Shown in pieces: positions 32,366-40,845 of a stretch of 64,000 bases of DNA. A program made the position numbers and the translations under genes. Numbering within the stretch: the stretch's first letter is position 1; every line of letters starts with the position of its first letter. Below the pieces are notes generated by a model. It did not search any database, was not told the origin of the DNA, and was given only the letters and a program-made list of their open reading frames with translations. Source of the DNA: Dyella jiangningensis (GTDB lineage Bacteria > Pseudomonadota > Gammaproteobacteria > Xanthomonadales > Rhodanobacteraceae); contig NZ_NFZS01000004.1 in NCBI RefSeq assembly GCF_003264855.1, positions 992,001 to 1,056,000 of the forward strand. Reading direction: 5' to 3'.

Positions 32366-33202
32366 TCAACCCTCGTACAACAGCTTGCGCGGCGCCCCAC
32401 TGATCGCCGCCGCCAACTTCGCCGCCTTCGCCGGCGGCAATTCCTCGCGCAGGATGGCGAACACGCGCCGCCCTTCGGCCTCACGCGCATCCGCCTCTTC
32501 GCCACGCCCCGCGACCAGGATCACGCACTCGCCGCGCTGCTGGTCAGGGTCATTCGCCACGCGCGTCGCCAGCTCGCCGAGCGGCTCGCCGATCACCGTC
32601 TCGAACAACTTGGTCAACTCGCGCGCCAGCACGCCCTCCCGCGCCTCGCCGAACACGTCGCGCATATCCGCCAGGCTTTCCGCCACGCGATGCGAGGATT
32701 CATAAAAGATGAGCGTGCGCGCGTCACCCGCAAGTTCCTGCAAGCGTGACCGCCGCGCGGCTGCCTTGGGCGGCAGAAAACCTTCGAACACGAAGCGATC
32801 GCTGGGCAGTCCTGCGACCGACAGCGCCGCGATGGCCGCGCACGCGCCCGGCACCGGCGCACAGCGAATGCCGGCTGCGCGCGCCGCACGCACGAGACGA
32901 AAGCCAGGATCGCTGATCAACGGCGTGCCCGCATCGGAAATCAACGCCACCGACTCACCGCCCTGCAACCGCCGCACGATCGCGTCCACCACGTCGCGCT
33001 CGTTGTGCTCGTGCAAGGCCACCAGCGGCGTGCCGATGTTGTAGTGCATGAGCAGCGGACGGCTGTGCCGCGTGTCTTCGGCGGCGATCACCGCCACCGA
33101 GCGCAAGGTTTCGATGGCGCGCGCGGAAAAGTCATCGCGATGGCCGATCGGCGTGGCGACGACCCATAGCTGGCCGGGCTGAATCTGTGACATCTGTGCC
33201 AT
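32366..33202 (-). CDS. rsmI: 16S rRNA (cytidine1402-2'-O)-methyltransferase
   Basis: This tetrapyrrole-methylase-fold enzyme of about 278 residues modifies the same nucleotide as RsmH. Signatures are LWVVATPIGHRDDFSARA, AAEDTRHS, HEHNER, ALISDAGTPLISDPG and VPGACAAIAALSVAGLP. Two close ATGs (33202 and 33193) are possible starts; GGGAG lies just before the first. It is divergent from lpoA, the classic rsmI-lpoA-yraN arrangement. Confidence 0.95.
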   Translation of the reverse strand: MAQMSQIQPGQLWVVATPIGHRDDFSARAIETLRSVAVIAAEDTRHSRPLLMHYNIGTPLVALHEHNERDVVDAIVRRLQGGESVALISDAGTPLISDPGFRLVRAARAAGIRCAPVPGACAAIAALSVAGLPSDRFVFEGFLPPKAAARRSRLQELAGDARTLIFYESSHRVAESLADMRDVFGEAREGVLARELTKLFETVIGEPLGELATRVANDPDQQRGECVILVAGRGEEADAREAEGRRVFAILREELPPAKAAKLAAAISGAPRKLLYEG

Positions 33203-33276
33203 CTCTCCCGCCGCGAGGCGGCGATCCAATGGGCTATCATCGCCCATCCGCGTCAAAAGCTCGAAGGGATTTGGCC

Positions 33277-35133
33277 ATGCGCTTGTACCGCGCCGCAGGC
33301 ATCGCCCTGCTGATTTCACTCGCACTCACCGCCTGCGTGCCCCCTGCCGCCCAGCGCTCTCCCGCCGAGATCGCCGCCGCCCAGCAAGCTCAGGCACTGG
33401 CGCAGCAGGGCAAGTTCGAGGAAGCGGCGCAGTCGTACCTCACGCTGGCGCAGACCAGCGGCAATCGCGATGAATACCAGTTGCTCGCCGCCGAGGCGTA
33501 CCGCCAGGAAGGCCAGCTCGACCGAGCCGCGCCGTTCCTCGCCGCTATCCGCCGCCAGCGCCTCACTGGCGACGAGCCCGTGCGACTGGACCTGCTGCAA
33601 GCCGAACTCGCGCTCAAGCAGCACAACGCGCCGCATGCCCTGCAGCTCACCACGCAGCCGAATCTGGCCGTGCCCGCCGCGCTGCAGGTTCGCCTGCTCG
33701 AACTGCGCTCGCAAGCCATGCAGCAAACCGGCGACCCGTGGGGCGCTGCGCGCACGCGCGTGGAAATGGACGGCCAACTGAGCGGCCTCGATCAGGCACA
33801 GAATCGCAAGCAGATCGTCACCTTGCTTACCCAGCTCGGCGTAGAACCGCTTAAGGCGCGCGCGGCAGCCATGCAGCCGGGTGACCGCATGCTGCCGTGG
33901 GTGAATGAAGCCCTCGGCCAGCTCGGCGTCGCCGTCGCTCGCCCAGCTCCGTCGCTGGAGCAGGAAGTAGGCACGATGATCCCCGGCGAAGGCGCCAACG
34001 TACGCGAAGGCTTCAAGATGCCCGCGCGCGTGGCGCTGCTGCTGCCGATCAGCGGCAGCACTGCGTCTGCCGGCACTACGGTGCGCGAAGGTTTCTTCGC
34101 GGCGTATGCCGATTCTTCGCGTAACCATGCACCACGTCCTCCGGTGCGCGTATACGACAGCGGCGGCACCGCCGCGGGTGCGATCAAGGGCTACCAACAA
34201 GCCGTCGCCGATGGTGCGCAACTCGTCATTGGCCCGCTGACGCGCGCGGAAGTGTCCGCCTTGTTCGGTCAGCCGCAACTGCCCGTGGCCTTGCTCGCGC
34301 TCAACCATCCCGACGACAAGAGCCTGCCGGCCAGCGGCGTGAGTGAATTCGGCCTGTTGCCGGAAACCGAAGGCGCACAAGCCGCCGACCACATGAGCGA
34401 AAGTGGCATCACCAACGCCTTCGTCATCGCCGGCAACGATGACTTCGCGCAGCGTGCGGCCAAGTCGTTCAAGGCCGAGCTGGAAGCGCGCGGCGGCAAG
34501 GTCGCCGGCATGGGTAACCTCGGCACCACCGGCGTCAACTACGCCTCGACCATCAGCGGCCTGGGCATGCCCACCGATACCGGCGATGTTTCGGCGGCCA
34601 CCAACAACACCGGCATCTTCATCAGCATGCGCCCGCAGCAGGCACGCCTGCTGCTGCCCCAGCTCAAGCTAGCCCGCGTGAACCTGCCCGTGTTCGGCAC
34701 CTCGCACATCTACGCCGGCGTCGACGACGCCGGCGCCAACCGCGACCTGGAAGGCGTGGAGTTCTGCGACGCGCCATGGCTGTTCGACGTACAGCCCGGC
34801 CTGCCCAACCATGGCGACATCGCCGGCCAGCTGCCCGCCGCACGCGGCACCTCGGCGCGCCTGTTCGCCTTCGGCATGGATGCATGGAACCTCGCGCCCT
34901 ACGTCGACTGGTTGCGCGCCCACCCCGGCAGCTACCTGCCCGGCGCCAGCGGACAGCTCACCGCGGACCAGTTCGGCCGCATCCGTCGCGTGCTGGTGTG
35001 GGCCAAGTTCCAGGACGGCCTCGCCCGCCCGCTCAACGGCAGCCTGCAGATGGACAGCGCGCCGGCCCTCGCGCCGCCGACCGACAACAACAATCCGCCG
35101 CCGAACAACGTCCAGCCCATCGATCACAACTGA
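33277..35133 (+). CDS. lpoA: Penicillin-binding protein activator LpoA (LppC family lipoprotein)
   Basis: This 618-residue outer-membrane lipoprotein stimulates the class A synthase PBP1A. The signal peptide ends in the lipobox LTAC (Cys at about residue 20). TPR-like helices occupy residues about 30-220. A periplasmic-binding-protein-fold domain follows from about 250 (VALLLPISGSTASAG, YDSGGTAAGA, VIGPLTRAEVSAL). The ATG at 33277 has GAAGGG eight bases before it. The tail is Pro/Asn-rich. The stop overlaps the yraN start by one base. Confidence 0.93.
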   Translation: MRLYRAAGIALLISLALTACVPPAAQRSPAEIAAAQQAQALAQQGKFEEAAQSYLTLAQTSGNRDEYQLLAAEAYRQEGQLDRAAPFLAAIRRQRLTGDEPVRLDLLQAELALKQHNAPHALQLTTQPNLAVPAALQVRLLELRSQAMQQTGDPWGAARTRVEMDGQLSGLDQAQNRKQIVTLLTQLGVEPLKARAAAMQPGDRMLPWVNEALGQLGVAVARPAPSLEQEVGTMIPGEGANVREGFKMPARVALLLPISGSTASAGTTVREGFFAAYADSSRNHAPRPPVRVYDSGGTAAGAIKGYQQAVADGAQLVIGPLTRAEVSALFGQPQLPVALLALNHPDDKSLPASGVSEFGLLPETEGAQAADHMSESGITNAFVIAGNDDFAQRAAKSFKAELEARGGKVAGMGNLGTTGVNYASTISGLGMPTDTGDVSAATNNTGIFISMRPQQARLLLPQLKLARVNLPVFGTSHIYAGVDDAGANRDLEGVEFCDAPWLFDVQPGLPNHGDIAGQLPAARGTSARLFAFGMDAWNLAPYVDWLRAHPGSYLPGASGQLTADQFGRIRRVLVWAKFQDGLARPLNGSLQMDSAPALAPPTDNNNPPPNNVQPIDHN

Positions 35134-35480
35134 TGCGCGCCGCCGGCGCCATCTTCGAACAACGAGCCTGCGCGGAATTGCAACGCGCAGGCCTCAAGCT
35201 GCTGGACCGCAACTACACCACCCGCTACGGCGAAATCGATCTGGTGATGCTTGAGCATGACACGGTCGTGTTCGTCGAAGTGCGTCACCGCCTTCACGGA
35301 GGCGCCGCGGCCTCCGTCACCATCCGCAAGCAGGCCCGCCTCATTGCCGCCGCAGAGCTGTGGCTTGCGGCTCACCCTAAGCACGCAAAATATCCATGTC
35401 GTTTCGACGTGGTCAGCTATGACGGCCCCGGCTCTGACGTGCGCATGACCCGCTGGCCCAATGCCTTCGAGTCTTGCTGA
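35133..35480 (+). CDS. yraN: UPF0102/YraN family nuclease-fold protein
   Basis: A 115-residue protein with the restriction-endonuclease-like core of UPF0102: YGEIDLVMLEHDTVVFVEVRHR, then RKQARLIAAAELWL. The Asp and Glu of the GEIDLV...FVEV pattern are the predicted metal ligands. Its physiological role is not settled. It begins within the lpoA stop codon. It is the last core gene before the secretion-system region, where gmhA/diaA-type genes often follow in other gammaproteobacteria. Confidence 0.92.
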   Translation: MRAAGAIFEQRACAELQRAGLKLLDRNYTTRYGEIDLVMLEHDTVVFVEVRHRLHGGAAASVTIRKQARLIAAAELWLAAHPKHAKYPCRFDVVSYDGPGSDVRMTRWPNAFESC

Positions 35481-36273
35481 ATGCCTACTCGGACCAGCAA
35501 GGCCGTGCTTGCCTGGCCCTGACACAGTGAGATCTCAAGTCGGCTCAGCTCGAACCAGAGACGACAAATTCCGTTACCAGGTATAACCAAAACCCTACAC
35601 GCAAGTCATTTGCTGCTGACGCATTTTGATAGTTCCAGCGCAATCGCCTGCAACACAGCACCGTCGCCACCTTACATGTGCAGCCTCATTCCTCACCGGC
35701 GACATCGCAGCACGGACGGACGCAAGCTCCCGGACTTCCCGCAGAACCGATAAATGAATCGTCCCATGCCCCCGTTTTTTCGGGGAATTCAGGCGAGTGG
35801 TCAGCCGAATGTGTTCACGTCCAAGGGTGCAACCGAGCGTCGACACTGCCTCGATGCATGGGCTCAGCAGCACCAGTGGCATGGCAAAAGTGAGCGGACT
35901 CCTTCACGTTTTTCAGTGTTCAGCGGTAGGCATGAGGGAAATGCGTGCGGTCTACTTATAAGGCCCCGGTTAGCCGCCGCGTTCGACGCGTGTATTGGCC
36001 AGCCAAACCAGCGCGCTTCGGCGCCGCTGGCCAAGGAAACAGGAAACTAGGAATGGAATCTGCCTTCAACCTCTTGCGGGCCGACATGCTGTCGGCTGTC
36101 GCGTCAGGCTCATCGCCTCCGTCGATGTCAATGGAGCGCTTGCCGGCACTTGCAACGTTTCGACCATCGTCGACGTCACCACCGGTCGTCCCGTGACCGG
36201 CACACGTCTGCGCGCCATGTCGTGCTCCGATGCGTCAAGCGCAAAGCACAACCCCTTAGCCTGCGAGTACCTA
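35481..36273. other. Non-coding left border and leader of the T4SS region
   Basis: These 793 bp hold no recognised gene and are visibly more AT-rich in patches than the flanking core. The only tight -10-like element on the plus strand is CTTATAAG at 35955-35962; no good -35 pairs with it at 17 bp. A 47-codon frame with a fair ribosome site lies at 36053-36196 and is listed separately. No tRNA, integrase or clear att repeat was seen at this boundary. Confidence 0.45.
36053..36196 (+). CDS. Possible 47-residue leader peptide upstream of virB7
   Basis: ATG at 36053 follows AGGAAACTAGGA, a plausible ribosome site, and opens 47 codons (MESAFNLLRADMLS...) ending 77 bp before virB7. The peptide has no signal sequence or domain I recognise, and its second half (Ser/Pro-rich) looks low in coding quality. 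It could be a leader, a decayed gene or chance. Confidence 0.22.
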   Translation: MESAFNLLRADMLSAVASGSSPPSMSMERLPALATFRPSSTSPPVVP

Positions 36274-36768
36274 GTGAAGAAGGATCTCCCCAAGCGCGTC
36301 CTTTCGTGTTGTGTGCTTCTGGCCGCGGCGAGCCTTGCCGCATGCGGCACGCCATTGGCCAAGGACTTCGGCGGCTCGTGGAAGCCCGTGAACCACTTCC
36401 AGGACGCTCCGTCTGAAATCCCGCTCAACCGGGCCTACACCTACTACGCGTCGCCGATGGACGAAACACTTCGCACCATGCTGCGACGCTGGACCAAGGA
36501 TGCCGGCCTGCAGTTCTCCTATCAGTTGCAGTCGGACTACACGCTGTACAAGGCGGTCACGCAGATCCACACGACGGACGTCTATTCGGCGACGTCCGAG
36601 CTCACATTGATCTACGCCGCGCAAGGCGTATCGGTGACCACCGACGGCCATGAGATCCGCGTCAGCTCCGCCCCGATGTCGGGTGGCGGAACCGCAGAGA
36701 TGCCCGCGGGCGAGATATCGCAAGGCACCGCCACTCCGCAGAACGCCACATCCGTACAGGCGAAATGA
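36274..36768 (+). CDS. virB7: T4SS outer-membrane lipoprotein VirB7, X-T4SS type with N0 domain
   Basis: A 164-residue lipoprotein that, with VirB9 and VirB10, builds the T4SS outer-membrane core. The GTG at 36274 gives a compact signal peptide with lipobox LAAC (Cys24). Classical VirB7 is about 50 residues. This one continues with an N0-like domain at about residues 50-132 (SPMDETLRTMLRRW, SYQLQSDYTLYKAV, VTTDGHEIRV), as known for Xanthomonas citri VirB7, where the domain rings the core complex. It is followed 45 bp later by virB8. Confidence 0.85.
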   Translation: MKKDLPKRVLSCCVLLAAASLAACGTPLAKDFGGSWKPVNHFQDAPSEIPLNRAYTYYASPMDETLRTMLRRWTKDAGLQFSYQLQSDYTLYKAVTQIHTTDVYSATSELTLIYAAQGVSVTTDGHEIRVSSAPMSGGGTAEMPAGEISQGTATPQNATSVQAK

Positions 36769-36813
36769 CGTGGAACAGGAAACCGTTGAAATGGCCGCGC
36801 AGAGTTTTCGCTG

Positions 36814-37749
36814 ATGCTCAAGAAGAAGACAGCCGCCAAGGTCGACGAGGCCGTCGCCAAGTCGGTCAATTTCGAGATCACCGTGGCGGACCTGGCCAGG
36901 CGCAGCGAGCGACGGGCATGGTGGGTTGCTTTTTCCGCGATCGGCATGTCGCTGATCCTGGCGGGCGGCTATTTCTACATGCTGCCATTGAAGGAAAAGG
37001 TGCCGTTCGTGGTGATGGCCGACGCCTACACCGGCACGAGCACGGTCGCGCGCCTTAACGACGACTTCCTCAACAAGCGCATCACCACCAGCGAGGCGAT
37101 CAATCGCAGCAACGTCGCCCACTTCGTGCTCGCACGCGAGTCATATGACTCGGCGATGATCAACCTGCGTGACTGGACCACGGTGCTCACCATGTCATCC
37201 ACCGGCGTGGCGTCGGCGTACACGAGCCTGTATGCCCCGCGCAACGACGCCAGCCCGTACAAGGTCTACGGCCGCACCCGCGCCATCCGCGTGAAGATCC
37301 TAAGCATCGTGCTTCTCGGCGGCGGCCCCAACTCGCCGCCCAAGGGCGCCACCGTGCGCTTCCAGCGCAGCCTGTACGACAAGCAGACCGGCGCCACTAT
37401 GCCCATGGACAGCAAGATCGCGACGCTTTCGTTCGCCTACAAGACCAACCTCAGGATGGACGAGCAATACCGCATCGAGAATCCGCTCGGGTTCCAAGTC
37501 ACGGAGTACCGCGTGGACAGCGACTACGCGACCACGCCCCCGGAAGAAGTTCCCGCAGTCCGCGATGATGCAGGCATGAATCAACAGGGCAACAGCATGC
37601 CGGCCTCCGGCTCCGGCCCGGGTGAGGCTCTGCAGCGCGGCGCGGTCCCGCCACCACCCGCCATGCCTGAGAACCATCAGGGCCGGGCGATGCCGCAGCA
37701 GACACCCGCCGCTACACCTTGGAGCAGCCCTAACGGAGCACGCGAGTGA
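36814..37749 (+). CDS. virB8: T4SS inner-membrane protein VirB8
   Basis: A 311-residue bitopic assembly factor of the T4SS inner-membrane complex. It has a cytoplasmic N-terminus, a membrane helix at about residues 37-58, and a periplasmic NTF2-like VirB8 domain to about residue 240 (ESYDSAMINLRDW and the RMDEQYRIENPLGFQVTEYRVD end). A Pro/Gly/Gln-rich tail of about 70 residues extends beyond the usual domain. The stop overlaps the virB9 start by one base. Confidence 0.93.
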   Translation: MLKKKTAAKVDEAVAKSVNFEITVADLARRSERRAWWVAFSAIGMSLILAGGYFYMLPLKEKVPFVVMADAYTGTSTVARLNDDFLNKRITTSEAINRSNVAHFVLARESYDSAMINLRDWTTVLTMSSTGVASAYTSLYAPRNDASPYKVYGRTRAIRVKILSIVLLGGGPNSPPKGATVRFQRSLYDKQTGATMPMDSKIATLSFAYKTNLRMDEQYRIENPLGFQVTEYRVDSDYATTPPEEVPAVRDDAGMNQQGNSMPASGSGPGEALQRGAVPPPPAMPENHQGRAMPQQTPAATPWSSPNGARE

Positions 37750-38516
37750 TGAATCGACTCAATCCACTCGCTCTGGCTGCCGTACTTTGCCTTGCCACGG
37801 TTGCGACGCCACGTGCCGCTCATGCGCAGGCCGTGCAGCAATACGATTACCAGGGCGACCATGTTTACCAAGTGCGTACCGGCCTGGGCATCACCACGCA
37901 GATCGAACTCAGCCCCAACGAGAAGATCCTCGACTACAGCACCGGCTTCAGCAGCGGCTGGGAGCTCAGTCGTCGCGACAACGTGTTCTACATCAAGCCG
38001 AAGAATGTCGATGTAGACACCAATCTGATGATACGCACGGCCACCCACTCGTACATCTTCGAACTCAAGGTGGTTGCCACCGACTGGCGCACGCTGGAGC
38101 AGGCGCGCACTAAGGGCGTGCAGTACAAGATCATCTTCAACTATCCAGGCGACACCTCCTTCGCCAAGGAAGCCAGCAAGGCCGCGCAGGCGCCAGAGCT
38201 GAATACGTCCCTGGTCAAGGGTCGCGATTACAACTTCAACTACGACTACGCGACGCGCTCGAAGAAGGCGCCATGGCTGGTACCCGTCAACGTGTACGAC
38301 GACGGCCAGTTCACCTACATCAAGATGAACGATATGAAGCAGTTCCCCACTGGGAACTTCCCATCCGTCTACATGCGCCAGACGGCCCATGGCGAGGATT
38401 CCGTCGTCAACACGACCGTGGAGGGCAACACCATCATCATCCACGGCACGTATCCCTTCTTGGTCGTCCGCCACGGCGACAACGTCGTCGGTCTGCGCAG
38501 GAACACCGCCAAATGA
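37749..38516 (+). CDS. virB9: T4SS outer-membrane core protein VirB9
   Basis: A 255-residue periplasmic/outer-membrane core component. The signal peptide ends AAHA. The N-terminal beta domain (VYQVRTGLGITTQIELSPNE) and C-terminal domain (PVNVYDDGQFTYIKM...FPSVYMRQ, then TIIIHGTYPFLVVRHG) are standard for VirB9/CagX. The ATG at 37749 is used; a GTG immediately before it would add one residue. A 4-nt overlap couples it to virB10. Confidence 0.95.
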   Translation: MNRLNPLALAAVLCLATVATPRAAHAQAVQQYDYQGDHVYQVRTGLGITTQIELSPNEKILDYSTGFSSGWELSRRDNVFYIKPKNVDVDTNLMIRTATHSYIFELKVVATDWRTLEQARTKGVQYKIIFNYPGDTSFAKEASKAAQAPELNTSLVKGRDYNFNYDYATRSKKAPWLVPVNVYDDGQFTYIKMNDMKQFPTGNFPSVYMRQTAHGEDSVVNTTVEGNTIIIHGTYPFLVVRHGDNVVGLRRNTAK

Positions 38517-39775
38517 GCCATCACGAAGAAGAACAGCAGAGCGGCGGCCATGGCATGCCGCTATATGACCGAGGCGACAACACCAATCCGTACGCCACTC
38601 AACACCAGCAGCAGGTGACGCCCGACCTCGATGCGAGTGCACCTCAGCTCAAGTCCAACGACCTGCGCCGAATGAACCGTAATGCGATGGGCATGCTGGC
38701 CGCGCTGGCTGGAATGCTGGTGGTCGGTGGTGGCTGGATGCTCTTCTCCGGTAACTCGCAGAAAGATGCAAAGCCGCAAGCGCAAAGGGAAGAAACCGTT
38801 CGCGTGCCGGAAGCGCCCAAGGCGCCACCCTTACCGCCTGCCCAGCCGCCGGCGCAGCAAGTGTTGCAGCAAGCCATTCCCCTCGCGCCGCCGCTGCCTC
38901 AAAACAACCGCAATGCCGCCCCGACGCAGGCCGCCTCCCGCGAGCTCACGCTGCTCGAGCGTCGCATTGCCGCGGCGGAGCGTGGCTCGGCTGGCATCAA
39001 CGTGGGAGATAACGTTGGACAGACCGCGCCCGCTGCCAGCGACGGCATGGGCTTACCTCCGGGCATGATGACCTCCGGCTTGGAGAACCCCAACGATGGC
39101 ACCAACCAGTTCCGGATGCCAGCCAACTCAGCGTATGGCACCAACAAGGCGCTACCGAATGTCTCGGATGCCCAGCCGCTAACCCATCCGGACAGCCTCA
39201 TGCTGCGCGGCACCTACATCCGTTGCGTGCTGGAAACACACATAGTCACCGACATTCCGGGTTTCACGTCTTGCATCGTCACCGAGCCCGTGTACTCGTT
39301 CAATGGCAAGCATCTGCTGCTACCTAAGGGGGCAAAAGTACTCGGCAGCTATAGCCAGGAACCAAACGGCCCACGCGTGGCGGTGATCTGGGATCGCATT
39401 GTGACTCCAACCGGCATCGACGTCAGCATGGCAAGCCCTGGCGTGGACAACCTCGGCGGCGCTGGCCACCCGGGCTACTACAACGCCCATTGGGGCAGCC
39501 GCATCAGCGCAGCACTGCTGATCAGCATGCTTAGCGACGCCTTCAAATACGAGGCCGCCAAGCATGGTCCGACCACCAACACGATCGGAGCCAACGGCAC
39601 CGTGGTGCAGGAGCCGTTCGAGAGCAACACGGCGCAGACCGTGCAGGACTTGGCCAACCAGGCCGTGCGGCGCGCGGCCAACCGCCCGGCAACCGTCACC
39701 ATCAACCAGGGCACTGTCGTGACCATCTACGTCGCCAAGGACGTGGACTTCACCGCCGTGCTCGCGCGCTACTGA
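38513..39775 (+). CDS. virB10: T4SS core protein VirB10 (TrbI family)
   Basis: A 420-residue protein spanning both membranes. It has a cytoplasmic N-terminus of about 57 residues, a membrane helix at about 58-78, a Pro-rich periplasmic stretch at about 98-130, and the TrbI beta-barrel domain from about 215 (LMLRGTYIRCVLETHIVTD, LLLPKGAKVLGSYS, RVAVIWDRIVTPTG). The C-terminal antenna region ends with INQGTVVTIYVAKDVDF. The ATG at 38513 shares four bases with the end of virB9. Confidence 0.96.
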   Translation: MSHHEEEQQSGGHGMPLYDRGDNTNPYATQHQQQVTPDLDASAPQLKSNDLRRMNRNAMGMLAALAGMLVVGGGWMLFSGNSQKDAKPQAQREETVRVPEAPKAPPLPPAQPPAQQVLQQAIPLAPPLPQNNRNAAPTQAASRELTLLERRIAAAERGSAGINVGDNVGQTAPAASDGMGLPPGMMTSGLENPNDGTNQFRMPANSAYGTNKALPNVSDAQPLTHPDSLMLRGTYIRCVLETHIVTDIPGFTSCIVTEPVYSFNGKHLLLPKGAKVLGSYSQEPNGPRVAVIWDRIVTPTGIDVSMASPGVDNLGGAGHPGYYNAHWGSRISAALLISMLSDAFKYEAAKHGPTTNTIGANGTVVQEPFESNTAQTVQDLANQAVRRAANRPATVTINQGTVVTIYVAKDVDFTAVLARY

Positions 39776-39793
39776 TCCGCCCCCAAAACGACC

Positions 39794-40834
39794 ATGGCTG
39801 AAGAAATCCTCGTCGATATTCCGAACGAATTCCTAGACTACCAGTACTCCGTGCTGGGCATCCGGGAGTTCATGGCCTCGGCCGAGGTCACGGAAATCTG
39901 CGTCAATCGCCCGGGCGAGCTGTACCTGGAAGCCGGCGGACGCTGGCAGAGGGTGGAGATGCCCTCGCTCACCTTCGAGCGTGCCCGGCAGTTCTGCACC
40001 GCCGTGGTCAATGAGAGCAATACCGGCCAGCGCATCACCGATGTTGATCCGGTGGTGTCGCTGACCTTCCCGACCGGGCAGCGTGCGCAGTTCGTCATTC
40101 CCCCGGCGGTGGAGGCAGACAGCATCTCCATCACGATTCGCCTTCCTTCCAGGAAGACCAAGACGCTGGCGCAATACCAGGAGGACGGTTTCTTCAACGA
40201 GATCCTGGAAGACGCCCACGGCATCAGCGAGCAGGACCGCGAGCTGCTGCAGCTGCGTTCGCAGCGCCGCTATGCGGATTTCTTCCGCCAGGCCGTGCTC
40301 AACAAGAAGAACATCGTCGTATCCGGCGCCACCGGCAGCGGCAAGACGACCTTCATGAAGTCGCTGGTGCACCATATTCCGACCAACGAACGCCTCGTCA
40401 CCATCGAGGACGCCCGTGAGCTGTTCATCGACCAGCCCAACGTGGTCCACCTGCTGTATTCCAAGGGTGGCCAGAGCTCGAGCAACGTCACCGCCAAGAG
40501 CTGTATGGAAGCCTGCCTTCGCATGAAGCCCGACCGCATCATCCTCGCGGAGCTGCGTGGCGATGAATCGTTCTACTTCATCCGCAACTGCGCATCGGGC
40601 CACCCCGGCTCCATCACTAGTTGCCACGCCGGCAGCACCGAACAGACCTGGGACCAGCTGGCGCTGATGGTGAAAGCTTCCCACGAGGGCTCCGGTCTTG
40701 AGTTCTCCACCATCAAGCGCCTGCTGATGATGACCATCGACATCGTGGTGCATATCAAGGCCCACGCCGGTTGCCGCTACATCACCGGCATCGACTTCGG
40801 CTCGAGCCGACAGGTCGACAGCAGCCGAGCATAA
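39794..40834 (+). CDS. virB11: T4SS traffic ATPase VirB11
   Basis: A 346-residue hexameric ATPase that powers pilus assembly and substrate transfer at the inner membrane. Walker A GATGSGKT is at 178-185, the Asp box in LVTIEDARELF near 201, Walker B in DRIILAELRG near 247, and the His box GHPGSITSCHAG at 269-280. All catalytic motifs are intact. Confidence 0.97.
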   Translation: MAEEILVDIPNEFLDYQYSVLGIREFMASAEVTEICVNRPGELYLEAGGRWQRVEMPSLTFERARQFCTAVVNESNTGQRITDVDPVVSLTFPTGQRAQFVIPPAVEADSISITIRLPSRKTKTLAQYQEDGFFNEILEDAHGISEQDRELLQLRSQRRYADFFRQAVLNKKNIVVSGATGSGKTTFMKSLVHHIPTNERLVTIEDARELFIDQPNVVHLLYSKGGQSSSNVTAKSCMEACLRMKPDRIILAELRGDESFYFIRNCASGHPGSITSCHAGSTEQTWDQLALMVKASHEGSGLEFSTIKRLLMMTIDIVVHIKAHAGCRYITGIDFGSSRQVDSSRA

Positions 40835-40845
40835 GGGAGCCGCGA

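Noticed and set aside
35595-35882. Minus-strand 95-codon frame left of the T4SS, considered as a transposase remnant
   Set aside because: Arg/Cys-rich, no ribosome site and no transposase motif that I could confirm; not enough to call a mobile-element relic.
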